From Cordylochernes scorpioides (lineage: Eukaryota; Arthropoda; Arachnida; Pseudoscorpiones; Chernetidae), in the NCBI GenBank assembly GCA_030710605.1, contig CP092881.1:71663118-71727117 (forward strand): DNA of 64,000 nt, in the 5' to 3' direction. Shown piece by piece: positions 63,893-64,000 of this stretch. The position numbers were made by a program, and so were the translations under genes. The notes beneath the pieces were generated by a model. It was not told the DNA's origin. It saw only the letters and a program-made list of their open reading frames with translations, and did no database searches. Each line of letters starts with the position of its first letter. Position 1 is the first letter of the stretch.

Positions 63893-64000
63893 ACAAAGCA
63901 ATAACGCGCCATCTATACATATAAAATAAAAGGATTTAAAAGCGCGAATGTTTCTTTTATACATAAAACGAACTTCTACTGTCCTTACTGCGATGAAAAA
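63893..64000 (+). repeat. G-family copy running off the window
   Basis: AACACAAAGCAATAACGCGC, CATCTATACATATAAAATAA and CTTCTACTGTCCTTACTGCG match 34374-34485 almost base for base. The copy continues beyond the window. Confidence 0.75.

Overview
The window reads as AT-rich, gene-poor, repeat-dense nuclear DNA of an invertebrate animal, most likely an arthropod. That inference rests on the mix of elements: Penelope-like elements (PLEs) with GIY-YIG endonuclease, hammerhead-type ribozyme motifs, R1-like and other LINEs with RNase H, BEL/Pao and Ty3/gypsy LTR elements, an IS630/Tc1/mariner-type transposase and U6 snRNA sequence. No marker gene identifies a species. I see no complete host protein gene; the best host-like candidate is one possible exon at 7352-7561. 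Positions 1332-1431 are an assembly gap of 100 N.

Layout. 1-12 kb: tRNA-Gly-like edge, a PLE 3' end present as two 624-bp inverted arms, foldback elements, a canonical hammerhead ribozyme at 8584-8623, a SINE-like repeat, a LINE 3' end and LTR fragments. 12.1-23.1 kb: an 11-kb element with TA-flanked long terminal inverted repeats, a broken transposase, and nested LINEs (one EN/RT/RNase H LINE split by a SINE, an R1-like LINE and a reverse LINE). 23-34 kb: a MITE, an LTR element carrying an 18-bp minisatellite, LINE tails and two GC-rich degenerate coding-like islands. 34-41 kb: tandem/inverted copies of the G-family repeat, hammerhead-bearing H-family repeats, a tRNA-like sequence and foldbacks. 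41.1-43.5 kb: about 19 tandem copies of a 112-bp unit that is a U6 snRNA derivative on the minus strand. 44-45 kb: BEL/Pao remnant. 46-52 kb: LINE end, H-family copy with a decayed hammerhead, LTR fragments and a second PLE end. 52.7-58.05 kb: a young, nearly complete Ty3/gypsy element on the minus strand with a 4-bp target duplication and three in-frame stops in pol. 58-64 kb: scattered repeats, two H-family copies and a TA-flanked MITE.

Two things stand out. First, the U6-derived satellite: the unit's 3' end is an inverted copy of its own U6 5' region, as if U6 had folded back and primed its own copying before tandem amplification. Second, several unrelated repeat families share one RNA architecture: stem I, a hammerhead core, stem II, GAAA, and a tiny palindromic stem III. 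Two H-family copies also keep a partial tandem unit of about 330 bp, as expected for retrozyme-like circular intermediates. All folds were judged by eye; no search or folding program was run.
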